NCBI GenBank assembly: GCA_008477525.1
Contig: SPDT01000002.1
Coordinates: 2,294,001 to 2,358,000, forward strand
Length of the DNA stretch: 64,000 bases
Direction of reading: 5' to 3'
Source of the DNA: Hypomyces perniciosus
Lineage: Eukaryota; Ascomycota; Sordariomycetes; Hypocreales; Hypocreaceae
The notes under the pieces were generated by a model. The model did not search any database and was not told the origin of the DNA. It saw only the letters and a program-made list of their open reading frames with translations. Both the position numbers and the translations under genes were made by a program. Positions 26,230-39,678 of the stretch are shown here, piece by piece; position 1 is the stretch's first letter; every line of letters starts with the position of its first letter.

Positions 26230-26580
26230 GCCGACTATTACCTGGGATGCGTGTTGATCACGCTGTCGACGTTCCTATTGCTGGGAGGATATCCCACCGC
26301 AAAACGGGAAGGGACAATTCTGGTGCCATGAAACGGAGTACGTTCGGGCATATGGAGCCTATCGACAGCTGCATATCCCTACCGTGTCTTTCATTCTGTC
26401 TCTTAGTGGTCCTTGGCTTTCTCCCTGTGGCAGGCCGCTTGGCTATCGCCGATTTATTGGCCCAACGGTTATGGTGCCCAAACTGGCTTCCAGAACGTCA
26501 ATATTCAGATTTGCCCAATGAGTGCAAAATATCAGTCGACAGTCGGGCTCGGTCACGGATCCGGGAAGCCCCATGATACC
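26230..26580 (+). pseudogene. Possible fragment of a membrane-protein gene
   Basis: Near 26225-26320 the plus strand reads LIADYYLGCVLITLSTFLLL, a hydrophobic helix-like segment, followed after stops by SLWQAAWLSPIYWPNGYGAQ (about 26418-26478) and TGFQNVNIQICPM. The pieces lie in different frames with stops between. The composition suggests a piece of a multi-span membrane protein, but I cannot name the family. Confidence 0.2.
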
Positions 26581-29500
26581 AGATGTGCGCGTGGGTAGTA
26601 TTGTTTGCTTCTCGACTTGCCAGATTTGACTCGTGACAAGCCCTGCTGATTGTTACTCACATCCATATTTTTCGTGTTTCTTAAACACACAATAGTACAT
26701 CAACCTACGAGGGACAGATATTCGAGGCAGCTTCCTTTGGTACCTGCGTTCCCGACGCACTTTGGAGCGTTGACCATGGTGACTTGTACAAGCGCACACG
26801 CATGTAAGTGCATTGAGGATTGTGCCAAGACTGTCACTCGTCGTTGGATGATGCTATTGTCCCGATGTATCATCGTGGTGATGTTTACGCCCAGGTAAGT
26901 CTAGGAATAGAGCACAGACTATTTGCCCGACATCGACACACCGATCTTTTGGAGCCTACGGGAGTCTACATATGCTTCAAAAACAACGCATATTGTTCTC
27001 GCTCGATTTCTTCTGATGGTGATGCATCATGACATTGAGTGTATGACACTATGAGGACCCGCTTGGTGTGTGATGGTGGCTCTTTTCCACAAATCTTGCG
27101 CGACTTGAGAATGTATAATCAGTGACCAAGTGGTCGTATAAGGGCATCGCATAGCAGCTCAGGCTCCCTCCCTATCTGAGAAGGTGGCATTTTCCTGTCT
27201 CGGATGAATGCGATCCGCTTAGTATGTCTTGTAGTCCAGATGCGATGTTCGGTATGTGATCGCTTGGTCACAAACTAGTACTTTGATTCCCACCTAGTCC
27301 GTAGGTCAGTGTTGTTGTCACCAACCAACACATCTAAGTCTTCATGTCGACAGTGATTGTGATAACAGCGATTCACCTAGTTCTCGCGCTCGTAATTTCA
27401 AATTATTAATTTACTTTACCCTCAAGACTTATTGTAACCTGCATGTTAAAGCGACACTTGGAAATTTGCATCTCTCCCGGGTAAGCCGTCCAGCCCCGTC
27501 CAGCCTTGCAATACAAACCCCGACACACCAACCAATTCAGCCATTTATGGTTATTATCTTCACACCGTGGTGATAAAAATCTGGCGTTGGTATAATTTGT
27601 ACTACCCCGAGGCTGACGTTAAATTTGAGTTATGCTCCGCACTGCACTTCGCCACCCTTGGCGATCCTAAAGGTATTGTGTGGGCTGGGAGTTTTTGTTT
27701 GTTTGCCGAAATGTTCGACAAACACGATAGGTCAGAATACGGATGAAGACAGATGAACGAAAAAATGTTTCTAGACGAAGCCAAGAGCCGTGGCGAGTGC
27801 TTGATTCCGTGGTGGCAAGGAAAGACTGAACCTCGGAAGGCGAGATATTGATGCGGGCAGCAACGTGTCTTAGCCCAGAGGGGGAGGAGGACTACTCCAA
27901 CGATGTACCGATTCTCAAGAGTTGTATTAGTGAAAAATTGGAGCTTGGAATATGTATGTATTACAGTGTTGGTTGTCCGGAATCATCATCTCTCATTGCC
28001 GGCATCGATAACTTCGTTAGCATCTGTGTAGTACTACTAATATGTATCTGCGCCGTTGCGGATCTCGAGGAGAATTTATCGGTATGTCCGCCGTTTATGG
28101 AGAAAGGTTTTAGGCGAGCTTGGCATACATCCATGCATTGGTAGCTCTGTGGCTATTTTAAGAAGGTTGGATGCAATTCGTGAGGGCATTTTGCGAGCAT
28201 CTCGATGGCGAATGCGAGTTGAACAGAATCCAGCAACCTGAAGGTTTATGCTGGGTGTTTTTTTACGTACTTTCTGGAATTCACTCTTGGCAACAGGACT
28301 GAGGCAGGTAATTCATCATTGTGGAAGCAAAGGTAGATTGGACTTTTTGTGCCAAGAAGCAGCTCAACACCATCGCAAGGGTTCAGCCAACACCACCGAA
28401 ATCTGATATCTGGGCAGCCTCAGCTCGCAAATTACTCCACCAACAAGCAACGACACAAACAAGGAGGATCCCAAGGGGCCATGAAAGAGTACTTATCCAT
28501 ACAGTAGCCACCTCCGTATTCACACTCTGCCCCCTTTCCCCCATTACTCCGCACCGTTGCTATGTATGTATGTTGTGGTACTCCAAAACTTGGGGTCACC
28601 AATAAACCGCACCAGGCTCTTGACGAAAAAAAAAAAAGATGGCGACCCAACCGACCTCCATTAGAGCACAAGGTTCCATGCAGGATCTTGATTCGGTGGG
28701 ACAAAACAACGGTTTGTGCATGGGGCTAGACCAGACCATTTGCTTGCCAAGGTTCTGCTGCATTGTTTGCCCCGATTATTACCACATACGGCTGGCTTGT
28801 GGGAGTCGAAAAAAAAACCTGGCTTTTGGGGATGAAGAAAACGGCTGCCTTGGGACAGATAACTGGTTGTTGAGAAGGCTGCTGATCGTCAGTATCACGC
28901 TTGGGCTGGTGCAAGCCAGCCTTGGCGAGAAGCACACATCCCCCAATCCCAACGACAGATACGGAGAGCACTATGTGATGAGATACGAGCGCGGACCTCT
29001 TCCAATAAACTGAGTGATCATATGCACACACATAGATATCATATTCCAGCCTCTCATGAATCGTGGGGTTGAGACCCAGACCCTAGCTGGGGGGGCATAC
29101 AGATAAGTCATGACTAAAGCATTGCGGCATTTTATAGCCCTGGCCAATGGCGTAACACAGATTATGGAATGAGCTTGGCTCTGGGCATGCTTGGCTCCAT
29201 GACGGGTTTATGACGCGGGTCCTGGGATGCCATAATTAGCTTTAGTCCTCCCCATTGGTTCTCTTCTTCAATGGGGGGAACGAGAGCTGGTCAGTAGGAT
29301 TTAGAGGATATCATCGGGAGGGCGTTGAGAGCACGGACTTGCTGTGAATCCGCGGCCCTGGATGATATGGGGAAGCATTTGAGATTGGACAAACGCAGAA
29401 TGAGTGGACGCGGATGCGATTGGTTCTTGTAGTATGTACGTATATAGTAGTACTCCGTATGGTGCTGAAGATTGCGTGCTCGCTTCGGGGCGGGTGACCA

Positions 29501-32500
29501 GGTTCGGCCTTGAAGCGGCTTGGGGCGTTGCAAATAGCCGGATGAGGGTAAGTCCAACAGTCTGCCCCAGATATCAGATATGAGTACGAAGGGCTTCTTC
29601 GTGCGGAGTAAGTAGGAACGAAACACGGAACAGAGCTGTCCACAGATTGAGAAATGGGGGACATAGGGCCACCCTGTCCGGATTCCTCTTCCCTCATCCG
29701 CGGCCTCTCAAATTCTCAAATGGGACGGTTTGGTAATATGGAGCATTCAGTCGCCAGCCTCGGCTTGCGTCGTCCTTGGTAACCATGCTCGGTGCCTAAA
29801 CGGGTAATGGCATCGGCCGACCCGCCGTCACTCTCTTGGTACCCATGCTCCCGGATCCGTTTTAGGAATGCAACGGTCCGGGGAACAAAGAGCCCCCGGA
29901 CTCGGTATCCCGAAGGCTTTCTGCTCTGCCCATGGACAAAGAATGCTTCAGGCTCGGTAAACAGAGCGGACAGAGCTGAAGCCCTTTGCCCTATGGGAGG
30001 GTTTATTCTCTGTCCATGTGTAAGCACGCGGGGTTGGTGATGTTAAAGCATCGCTTCTGTGGCACTTGGTGGGCCGATTGCTGGCAGACCACCAGAAGAA
30101 ACCGTGATGACTTTCTCTTTTTTTTTTTTTTAGAAAATTATAATAAGATCTAGGAATAAGGTGAGAAACTGACTAAGCTTCTCCCCTCGTCCGATCAAAT
30201 GGTTAAATAAGCCTTCAGCGCCAGTCCTGCGCAGGCCTGGCATGGTCTTGAGTGTCGACCCTCTATGCTCGCTGACTTGGAACATATCGGGCATGTCGAA
30301 AACGACACATGAAGAGAACAATCGTAAGCCCTACCGTGCGGGCAGCCTCACAGCGAGAGGCTCACTTTGTGGATGTCAAAAGAGTATAACTGTATGTTTG
30401 ACTGCTCATTCCACTCTAGGGGATCTGAATCTCGAATTTGTCCAAACGTAATGCCCATGCCCATTGTTTAGTATGATACCAAGTGCGAGCCTGGAGTATC
30501 AAATTAGAGATACCATGACCAGGCATTGATGCTGAACCATTGACAGCACCTAGATCATGTTTCATACTCCGTATTTATCGCTACATCCCATCCTGACTGA
30601 TCCAATATCCCAACACCCCGTACATACTGGAGGCTGTAGCAGCCTCTGGTCGTTTCTATCACCTCGAAACTTGGATAATATGTGTAAAATTACGAAATAG
30701 CTGCTGCTTCATATAGGCTGAGAAACCTTCAAGCTTGATGGGTTATAGCCTCTGCTTGCAAGCATTGTCGTATTTTGGAGCTTCGCTATCGTGGTTATGG
30801 TATGGGCATCCCTTCCACCCGCAACATTTCCCTTCGGTGGCATAAAAAGTCGCTTGCTTTGCGTCAATTGCCATGTCGCTCAGATTACCGGCGGGTCTCG
30901 ACAGTTAGTTTCATGTCTTCTTGTCTTTCCGCACGGAGCGTACATCACCATTAACAGCTGCCACGTTGCGGCATCGACCCTCCTTGCACTTCTTCTAACA
31001 GTCACTATTATCACCACATAATGTGTTTTGGCCAAGTACTGCGTCAGTGAAAAGGATCATAAGAAGCTTAATATTTGGCTGTCAGGGGCCTACGTTAGAA
31101 CTCGCCTTGCCTAGGTGATTTGTCACCGAGAAACGCGCACATCCAAGTACAAACACACACAAACCCATCAAACAGCGGGACTGTGATGTTGGAAGACTGG
31201 AAGACGTACCCGATCGTTGTAGAGGCAACTTGTTAGACCAACGGCCAAGCATGTACGTTCATTACCATAATCGATTACCATATCCAACAACAGGGCATCG
31301 GGCTTCCGAGTTTGAACTTGGTTGACGGGAACTATCATAGAGGCTGATTCCGTAGGGCTGGTGGTTCATCGTGAGAGATAGAAGATCGGTTGAACATCTT
31401 AGTAAATGCGTCAAAGTGGTCTGGGTTGAACAATTCCTTAGGGGAATGGGTCAGTAGCATTGTAATTGCTATAATGGATCTTGCTAGTTTCCTTCGGGAA
31501 CACACGAAATGGGCCAGATCACTTTGCTTTATACTACAGCTCGAATACTAAGTATGTAGCGACGCACGATCACATTTATGATGGACCAAAAGACACTCGA
31601 TCATGGGAACTATCTAGATAATGGGTCAATTACCGCCCGAATAGCGCGCAACAGGGGGTAGGCTCTTTGTCCCCAACACAGTGACTTGCCATAGACACCG
31701 CACTTGCTGTCAAAGCCAGAAGGAGTCTACTCGTAGTGCCAACGTCTGTATCTGGAGTCCAGGCGTGTGGATGTTGAGACATTACTGCGTGCGGGACAGG
31801 GCGATGTACGATATAGGAATAATGTCACAAGTCCATCTGAACCAGTTGAGTAGCATTTCGTCCTTGTAGGCAGTTTGTTGCAATCGCCATTGCGTACGAG
31901 AAGTTAGAAACCACGACAGAGGCGGAAGTGATGGCATTGGAGGCACTTTCACTGGGTCAGATTACTGGTGGTCAGTCTACATCTAGGCTGTATAATGGAA
32001 GTGCCCTGCTCGAATATTGGAACATGTTTAGTGATTCTGTTTCATTTTCCCCTTCAATTCTTTCTTGTCTTGCTGTATTGCGATACTTGCTTTACCGCGT
32101 CTGAGCCCATATCTGGCATCCCTCTTCAACAAGACAACCTAGACACAAGGCAACCTAAAGGAGAAGCATCAAGTTGGACAGATAACGATGTGAAACACTC
32201 ATCAATCTTCTATTTGTGTAAGTTTATTACTCGCATCATTGACACACCTGCTGTATTACTTCGGCATGTCGACAGTATTTCCGCGGGCAACACTCTGCGC
32301 CCGGCCGAAAGATAGGCGGGCTAGACGAGAAACTTGTGTCCTACCTCGGGTAGAGAATACATGAGGATCAACAGGATGAAGCCATCTCGCTATGGAAGGC
32401 TCCGATACAGGGTATGAACTTGAGCATTGTCTATCTGTCTAGCAAACACAACGACCCCAGTTCTTGGGATATGAATTGAGATGTATAGGATCACTGCCGC

Positions 32501-32608
32501 TGGTATGAACTAAATGTAAAGAAAATGAACAAACACCGACGCTTCCTAGTTGGAGCGGGCCAACAGTCTCAATTCTTGGACAGCGTGATATCCCAACGGT
32601 TTGTATAC

Positions 32609-32632
32609 TCTCTCTCTCTCTGTCTCTCTCTC
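32609..32632. repeat. CT-rich microsatellite
   Basis: A run of CT dinucleotides interrupted by one G, in intergenic DNA. Confidence 0.9.
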
Positions 32633-33342
32633 CCCAAACTCCGATTCAGCCCACGTACACGGTTACCACCCAATTATTCAGGGACCATAGTGCTAACCGA
32701 GATTAGTCTGGTGTGATGACGACGTTACCAGCCGCTTCTGCGATTGGGAACGCGATTTGTTCTCCCCTGTTTGCTGGGTTGACGCTGTAGCAGAAACATG
32801 ATGGTTGACGATGATGTTGCCCGGAGCTCGTGTAAGTCGGACCCTTCGCTACTGTCCTGCCTTCTCGGCGGCCACTGTCTCCTCCTGTTGAGGCGTTCGA
32901 GGTGATGCCGCTGCCCCCAGGCGTTGGTAGAAGGTATTGTCTTTGCCGCCCAATGCTTCCATATCCGGTTCCAGGGCCTTGATGAGTTCCTCGGCATTGT
33001 TGTTACAGTTTAGTGAATAATGTGGTGTGGGCGGGCCAAGTGAGCGCGTTCGTTTTGATCTGCTGTGGTCTGAGCCTGCGAAGCCGTGTTGGTGCTCGAC
33101 TATCATGTAGTTGGACACACAATGATGCACAATTGCTAACAATTGACACACAACTTGGGGTGGAGAACAGCAAGTGTTATTTAGCAAAGTAAAAGGAGAA
33201 GAACGGAGAAAGCCAGCTAAGAATGAAGATGGAGACATCATCCCATATGACCGCCGTCGGCTGCGGGTTTCACGACTCTGTGAATTAAGTACAATATAGC
33301 TTTATATATATACATCTAGATCTTTAAGCAGATTCACCCCCT

Positions 33343-35035
33343 CTAAACGGCGGATTGGTGCTGCATACGGATTTCTCTAGTAATTACTATCCCATCGGTA
33401 AGGGGCGATGTTCGCCCACTCTCATTCGTGGGTATATCCTTCAGCTCGATGTTTGACAACACATCTTTCTTCTGCACAGGCAGACTCTGCTCCGAAACAT
33501 CGTCCAGCTGAACGAATGGATGCTCGTTCGTTATGCTAGAGGCACTAAATGCTCTGACATGGGCGGATGATGCGCCGAATCGCCCGTCCCCTTCCCATCC
33601 GCGGACAGTTTTGTCTTTCTGGTTGATGTCGGGTTTTTGAGCAGTGTCACTCGACTCTGACGGTTTCCTGGACGGATGCGATGACAGGGATAGGACACCG
33701 AATGTGATTTTGCTTAGGATGGGTCGGAGGAACGGTAGGCTGGCTGGAGGGAACAAAGTCAGCAACATATCGCCTGTGTGGAGGAGTCAGGAAAAGGGCA
33801 ATCGTGGTTTGACATACCACAAACGATGGCAATGTTACATTCGACAATCGACCACACGGCGGCATGATTAGCGTTCCAGGTTATGTCCGGAGAGACCAAA
33901 TCCATAGTCAAGAGGATTCGAAGTCGCATGCAAGACACAATGGTAAGACTAGACACACACATATTGTTAGCCCAATTCCGAATCGCTGCTAGATGGGCAA
34001 GCTGGCTACAGTGGAGGAAACAGAATAAGTTACACAAGGGGTGTGGAACTTTCTCACGCCCACTGACACCCACTGTGTCACTCTCGCCTAGAGCCATTGC
34101 ACATGAAATATTGTGGGTGAGACCTAACGCAGGGGTGGGTACTTACAACAAACCAATGGTGAAGACACCGGTCAGTGCAATCTTTTGCCCCCTTGGCAGC
34201 TGCAACATGTAGATGTACGGCAATGGGAATATAAGCATCAGTATATCGGTGACGATGGTGGGAATGGCGTTCCCTAGGAAGAAGTTGATCTGGTCGATCG
34301 TGCACTTGAACTGCGACGGGTCTAGGGGATGATCCGGGTTGAAGCGCTCCCACCAGGCATTCGTTGGTTGACACTGAAAGATGGTAATGAGGAACTGCAG
34401 ACCTGGTCAAAACTTGCGTTCACAAAAGAGGGACTCTTGAGGATCAAACATACAACAGCCATCCCCCACATGAGAACGATGGAGGCAAGGATCAAGATTG
34501 GAATCTGGACAGACAATCGAACATGGAATGACCGCCAGTAGAAAGCAAGAATGGACCATTTGACAAGGACGAGGGTGAGAGTGTAGCCAATCTCGGCGAT
34601 GAAGAGGCTAAGGGCCCAGGCATAAAACGCATCTGGCGGTCCAACCCAGATATGCCTGGCGTATCCACGGCTCATGGCTAGAAAGAGAGTCAGTGCTCCG
34701 GTTGACGACGAATCATTGGCTCGAAGGAAATAAAATAACAGTAACTGACCATATCCAGCTATGGCAAAGACATGAGCTGACGCAGGAAACTATCAGGCCT
34801 GTTAACATCACGCATGACTAATGGTATCCATCGAGCTGGGAGAGGGGCGTACCAGAGCAGCAACAACGAGCCAGTCGTCTATCCAGAACCCAACCTCTCT
34901 CATCTGACGGCTTATCAGTCGAAGTGCAACAGCGAGGACAGCCAGAGCCCATGTGATGACTGAAGCCGCAATGACAGAAGCCCGCCTGTCATCCCCAAGA
35001 TCGACCCCAGGGGGTGGCGGAGGAAGAGCAGGCAT
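33343..35035 (-). CDS. Rhodopsin-domain integral membrane protein (fungal Pth11/SAT4-like type)
   Basis: Six minus-strand exons: 35035-34853, 34789-34750, 34677-34454, 34394-34147, 33948-33818 and 33773-33343, 418 aa. Introns: 34790-34852, 34678-34749, 34395-34453, 33949-34146 (198 nt, branch GCTAAC) and 33774-33817 (44 nt). Translation gives the usual order: RASVIAASVITW and ALAVLAVALRLISR (TM1), DDWLVVAAL (TM2), RGYARHIWVGPPDA loop, ALSLFIAEIGYTLTLVLVKW, SILAFYWRSF, QIPILILASIVLMWG, FQCQPTNAWWERF, NAIPTIVTDILMLIFPLP, VFTIGLF, then WNANHAAVWSIVECNIAIVC and a cytosolic tail of about 125 residues. The WADDW-like and QCxP..AxW motifs are typical of the fungal rhodopsin domain (PF20684). Known: members include Pth11-like putative receptors; most have no defined ligand. 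Start: MPALPPPPPGVD at 35035; upstream in-frame codons lack membrane features. The family is sure, the role unknown. Confidence 0.88.
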
Positions 35036-37141
35036 GGTTCTCTTCTGTGATACTCCGTGGTGAAGGCGAGAATTGAGTTGAGGCGCGAAGAGTTGTACGG
35101 CATCGAATGCTGGGCTCGAGTCGGGATATATAGAAGACGCCAAAGAAGAAAGAGGATGACGACGGCCACGATTCTGCGATTCGACGAGGCGTTCACCAAC
35201 CTGCTCGGAGGTTCCCATCAGAGCGCCACGGTAGACGACTACCAACGCCTAAGAGCAGTGGCTGTCGCAGAAGAACAAACGCCCTCCAAGTCCATTCGCA
35301 TTTGCAGAGCCATCAATCTCGATCTTGGAAAGCAGCAGCACTCTGCTTGTAAAAAAAAAAAAAGCAAACGGAGATGCAGCATCCTTAGTCAAGCACATTG
35401 CCACTCCTCAGCACGGAAACGAAGCACCAAAGGCAAAAGAAAGACGGAGACGGACAGAGCTTTTTGCTCCGGTAGTTTTTAGCCTGGAAAACTGCTGTTG
35501 CGGCGCCCTCTCAAGAAGAAGCACCAAATGTCATCGCGTGGGAACTGACTCGCCGCCATTATTTCGTGGCTTGCAAAAGCCTGAGAGCTAGGTCGGGTTT
35601 TGAATCATTCCGCTGCATCTTACAATTTCGCCTGGGGAAATTTCTATCTGTGCTTATGGTTGAGCTCACTGAACAAGCAGTACTCCGTAAATGTCTTTGG
35701 ATTCTCATGGGCTGTCTCGGACTGTAACCCAGCTAGTTAGCCAACTGTTGCAAATACGGGAATCGCCACCAATGACAACGGCAACCTCGTCGACACGCCT
35801 CGAGAAGGATGCTTTTAATCGTAATACCTTAGGAGCGGCGGCGGCGACGGCGGATGTCAAAGAAAAACAGAGTTCTAACTCTGGTGACCAACAGGGAATT
35901 CCCCTGTCTAAGATCAGTTGGCCCAACACTTTAGTCATGAACGCAAACGCTCCGAATAGTAGTGTTGGAAATCGAGAGTTTGAAAAGCAAAGAAATAGGT
36001 CCTCGGCATTTTCGAGTTGATACTAGTATTATCGAGTTCTTGTTTCGATTGGCACTGCGGCTCATCCCTTGCTTGGGGTGTGCTGCGGGAGGAGGAAGCT
36101 GGTATTCGCCCTGTTGTTTTGGTCTTACCAGCCATATCGCAGCTCTCCATGTGGCCCGAGGAAATTCCAGTTAACCGAGTATCTGAGCAATACCTCTGCT
36201 GCAACAAGTTTGCAAGCCAGAGTGTAGTACGACGTACACATATGTGTATCCAAGCTTCTCTCTGATCAGGATCCCTACAAATGGCCAGCTTGCTCCTCCC
36301 GCATACTAAAAGGCCAAGAACTGTAATATCGTCTCTACATTCACGGGTAGGCCGGAGAATTAGTTTAATTCCAAGTGTGTCAGAACCCCGCTGTTTGACT
36401 TCCATTTCCATTCTTCAGGGGGGCTCCAAACACTAACTACGGGATCTGCAAACTCTCTTGATTCAGTTAAGAAGAGTTTACCCGACAGCCCTACAGATGG
36501 TGCTATGCCTATCATTTCTCTACTGGATCAAATAGGCTTGAAACGGCCTTCTGTGGAGACCTGGGGGACGCCGTCTCTATAGCTGAACTCTAAGTGGATC
36601 ATTCAAACACGGCGATTTACGAACGGCAATTCGGAAATAACAGTTTCAGACAGTGCTGCGGAATGGACAAAGCTTCAGAATGGTTCATCAATTCATTGTT
36701 GCTCGGAAATGGGCGAAATATGATGTGTAATCTCTCCCTCATCGTACGCGTATGTGATGGTCCGTACTGCTCCACTGTACTCCGTTAACAGCTAAAAATC
36801 TCTCTGTGAAAGCATAACGAATTATGAAAATTATGAAGGGCAAACAGAATCACAAAGTGTCTGTACATATCTTTCCTGGATACGAAGTACTTGAGGTACT
36901 CTTACCATTGCCGTGATCAATCATCATCCATGGCTTTGGTATGGGTCGCCGCTGCAGTCAAATTACACACGTCACATCGTTCGACAAGGGACACAATTCC
37001 TACCGGATCGAACCGCACGCTTATTTGCTTTTTTTTCATTCAGTGGCATGGGGCCCTCCGTAAGAGTGAGCAAAATCAGGATTGTTTCCCACGTGGTGTA
37101 ACCCTCCCCCGGCCACACCGATATATCTGTATCACCTCGAA

Positions 37142-37252
37142 TTACTCATACTCGTCAGAGCTGAAAGGCATGTCCTCCTCCTGCTGCATCAAGTCGTGAA
37201 AAGAAATGCGGGCTGACGGAATTCTCAGCATCATCTGACGAGAAGATTCCAT
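37142..37252 (-). CDS. Small 36-codon ORF with acidic C-terminus
   Basis: The minus strand has GCGCC directly before ATGG, a favourable fungal start context, opening 36 codons that begin MESSRQMMLRIPSARISF, continue HDLMQQEEDMPFSSDEYE and stop. The open frame extends a further 22 codons upstream of the ATG (with PLPERGQSLEFLRPESA), so it could instead be the last exon of a larger lost or unrecognised gene. The basic N-half and strongly acidic tail do not look random. Function unknown. Confidence 0.25.
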   Translation of the reverse strand: MESSRQMMLRIPSARISFHDLMQQEEDMPFSSDEYE

Positions 37253-39635
37253 GGCGCTTTCTGGGCGGAGAAATTCCAGGCTTTGGCCCCGTTCCGGAAG
37301 TGGAAACAAACAGCGGGCGCGCTGTCAGTAAAACACACATACGTGTGGCTTGATAATGGACGGATGCCTGCATGGGGAGGCTGTAGGCTGTATGTATGTA
37401 TGATGAGAATGTCAAAAAGCCCTCAAGACATGCATGAAAGCCAAAAAAGTCAAAGCTAAGACAGACGGGCAAACACATGCAACAGCAACAGATGGACACA
37501 CCATCATGGCAGCCATCACACTGCATCGTGACAGGGAGAGGGGGGAATGGATTCCGGTCTCTATCCGGAGTACCTTGCGATATTTGCCGTGTCCGTGGCT
37601 CGCCTGGGGGGGTTCGTTGGGCAGAGAGAGGGAGTGTACAGCATCCGCATATGTAGCAGAACGTGAAGGTACGTGGCACGGCACGAGAGATTATGATCAA
37701 GGTCCAGCCAGCTCGATGAAGCTCTCCTCTGCACTCACACCTAATAGCAACGCATCCAAGACCTTATTAGGCAACTGTATCAAGAGCAATCTTGGCAAGA
37801 ATCGGGTTGCGTTCTTCATTCCGCTAGTACATGCTTCATAGGAGATACGAGTATCTTTATGTTCGGATCGCTGGTCCGTAGTCCGTCGTTCCACTAGTTC
37901 GCAGGATCTCTCTACTATCCAGCCCTACTGGTACCTATCCCGTAGTTTGCAGTAGTATGAACCGGTTCCTGAGGCAGAGGAGAACACTACCAAGCACTAA
38001 GCTAATGGATTAGGGGCAATGGCTTGCCAGCTAGGTACTTCACACACGAGTCAACAGTGTGGTGGCTTCGCCATTCGACTGTCAAGTCCCCAAAGTGCAA
38101 ACAAGGTACGGAAGAGGGTGCCGTTGTGGCTTTCGGTAAACTTCCCCTCGTCATTGGGCCTTGTTCAGGTACTCCATAATACTCCAGACTCCATACTCCA
38201 TATAGGCCCGAAAAAAGAATAACTTGCAGCAGAATATCGGCATGGTTCGTGGTCCGATGACCATCGGACGGGCCAATATTGCCGTTGTTTACCGTCTTGG
38301 CCTTGTCGGATGCGAGCGTATCGCAGTGAGGAGAGCCGTGTCGTGTCGGCGTTATCTTTGCAGACGACGCTGCGGATTTGACTTGTCACTTGGATTCTCC
38401 TCCTCTTTCTTGACCAGTTGGATGCAGCATTGTAACACTGCATCTTGGAAGACTCTCGACCGCGACCTCACGCCCAACAAACCCTGCAGTGCTGAGGAGG
38501 ACACAGAATGGAGGAGTCCATCAGATAAAGCGACGCGTAATTTACGCAAGGTGGGCAGTGTCTTGGACCAGGCATGCTGCAGTCGAGCCTCGTATACGTC
38601 TGACAGTAACCTTGAGCTTTCAAGTTGGTCATCTGCAGCTCGGGGAGAAAGAAGCCAACAGCCGTATGCAATAGAGACTCAGGCTAAATCCCAGGATGCT
38701 CTCGGGGTAGGTATCCGTACACGGCGCCTAAAAGACGTGGATACTTGGTATGTTTTGAGCAACAGTTGCATTACATGTATGTATGATCCTGGGTGTGTGA
38801 TATGCTAAAAATAACCCATATTACTGATCTGATAATACTGACTGAGCACTCCACGCCTCACCGGTTTCCTTATCTGTCGTTGTTATCATATCTCAGAAAT
38901 ATGCTGCCAAGCGCTTGCCGTCCGCCTCACTCTTTATCTTGTGTGTCTTATGACTTTTCCCTTGCGTCTTAGGTAGGTGGCATTTGCATGCTGCCGAGAT
39001 TTCTGATGGCCTGATACTGTCTTGTCCCTGTTTCCTCGGGCTGTCTTACGTGATTTTGACAAACCACACCCCATACATCCATCACATATCCCTCTCTCTT
39101 CCGACCAACATACTGTAGCATCCAAAACCTGGGCGGCAAAGCCGATAAGAGGGTTTGCCTGCTGCCCATTGGCCGTCGAAAATATTGCTCGTGTATGTCG
39201 TGAAGCGCCAGGCTGCAGGTGGTAAACCGCGTGTGGATCCGACAGGGGGCCGTGATTCTCCATACAATCGATGAATGCCGGCGCTTAGGCGTCTTGGCCA
39301 TCGGTTCAGATTTATTTCCCCCACGCCACAGAACACATCACCTCGCATATCACCCCCCTCCGAAGGTCTAGAATACAGGGAATGCATGGAGGGGAAAGAA
39401 TGGGGGAGTGGGGGAGTGGACAATGAGCCGAGCCTTAAACAATGTCTTACCTTGCTTGCTACTTGTACTTGTACCAATGTCAAGGAGCCTCAAGTCTTCA
39501 GTCGGTACAGTCTCGCAAGGTGTGTGAAGCATGATAGAGTGCTAAGGACCGAATGAACATAAATTGGAGCACTTCCACTGACCATTATCGCTTTGTTCTT
39601 CAACAACTTCAACTGCAACTTCAACTTCAGACCAA

Positions 39636-39678
39636 GAACAACAACAACAACAGCAACAACAACAACAACAACAACAAA
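39636..39678 (+). repeat. AAC/CAA trinucleotide tract in the leader of the orphan gene
   Basis: AAC units, interrupted once by AGC, ending about 170 bases before the ATG at 39852. The flanking sequence is also CAA/CTT-rich (CAACTTCAACTGCAACTTCAA). In the sense direction this would give an unstructured 5' leader if transcribed. Confidence 0.9.

Larger units (their letters stand above)
20322..33342. other. 13-kb gene-poor interval
   Basis: No gene I can support. The left 1 kb is the upstream region of the Sat4-type kinase and is GC-rich with pyrimidine tracts. Further right are microsatellites, a palindromic cluster TTGATCATGATCATGATC near 22818, and TACTCCGTA-type 9-mers at 22028, 23017, 24314 (reverse), 24365, 25651, 29451 and 30565. 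Open frames over 100 codons exist (minus 23475-23864, plus 28639-29013, minus 32849-33241) but none resembles a known family or has convincing exon structure. Near 31380-31560 and 31880-32100 the plus strand has stretches of protein-like composition (for example LEALSLGQITGGQSTSRLYN) broken by stops; they may be gene fossils. Confidence 0.45.

Noticed and set aside
29925..30025. Short inverted repeat around CATGGACA..TGTCCATG
   Set aside because: Arms of about 14 bases with one mismatch and no target-site duplication; too little to call a miniature transposable element.
37155..37700. 181-codon minus-strand open frame
   Set aside because: Cysteine- and proline-scattered with no recognisable motif; its end overlaps, in another frame, the more convincing 36-codon ORF.
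38224..38808. 194-codon plus-strand ORF starting with an in-frame ATG
   Set aside because: Composition is unbiased (many Arg, Cys, Ser), with no domain, helix pattern or codon preference; overlapping frames on the other strand are equally open.
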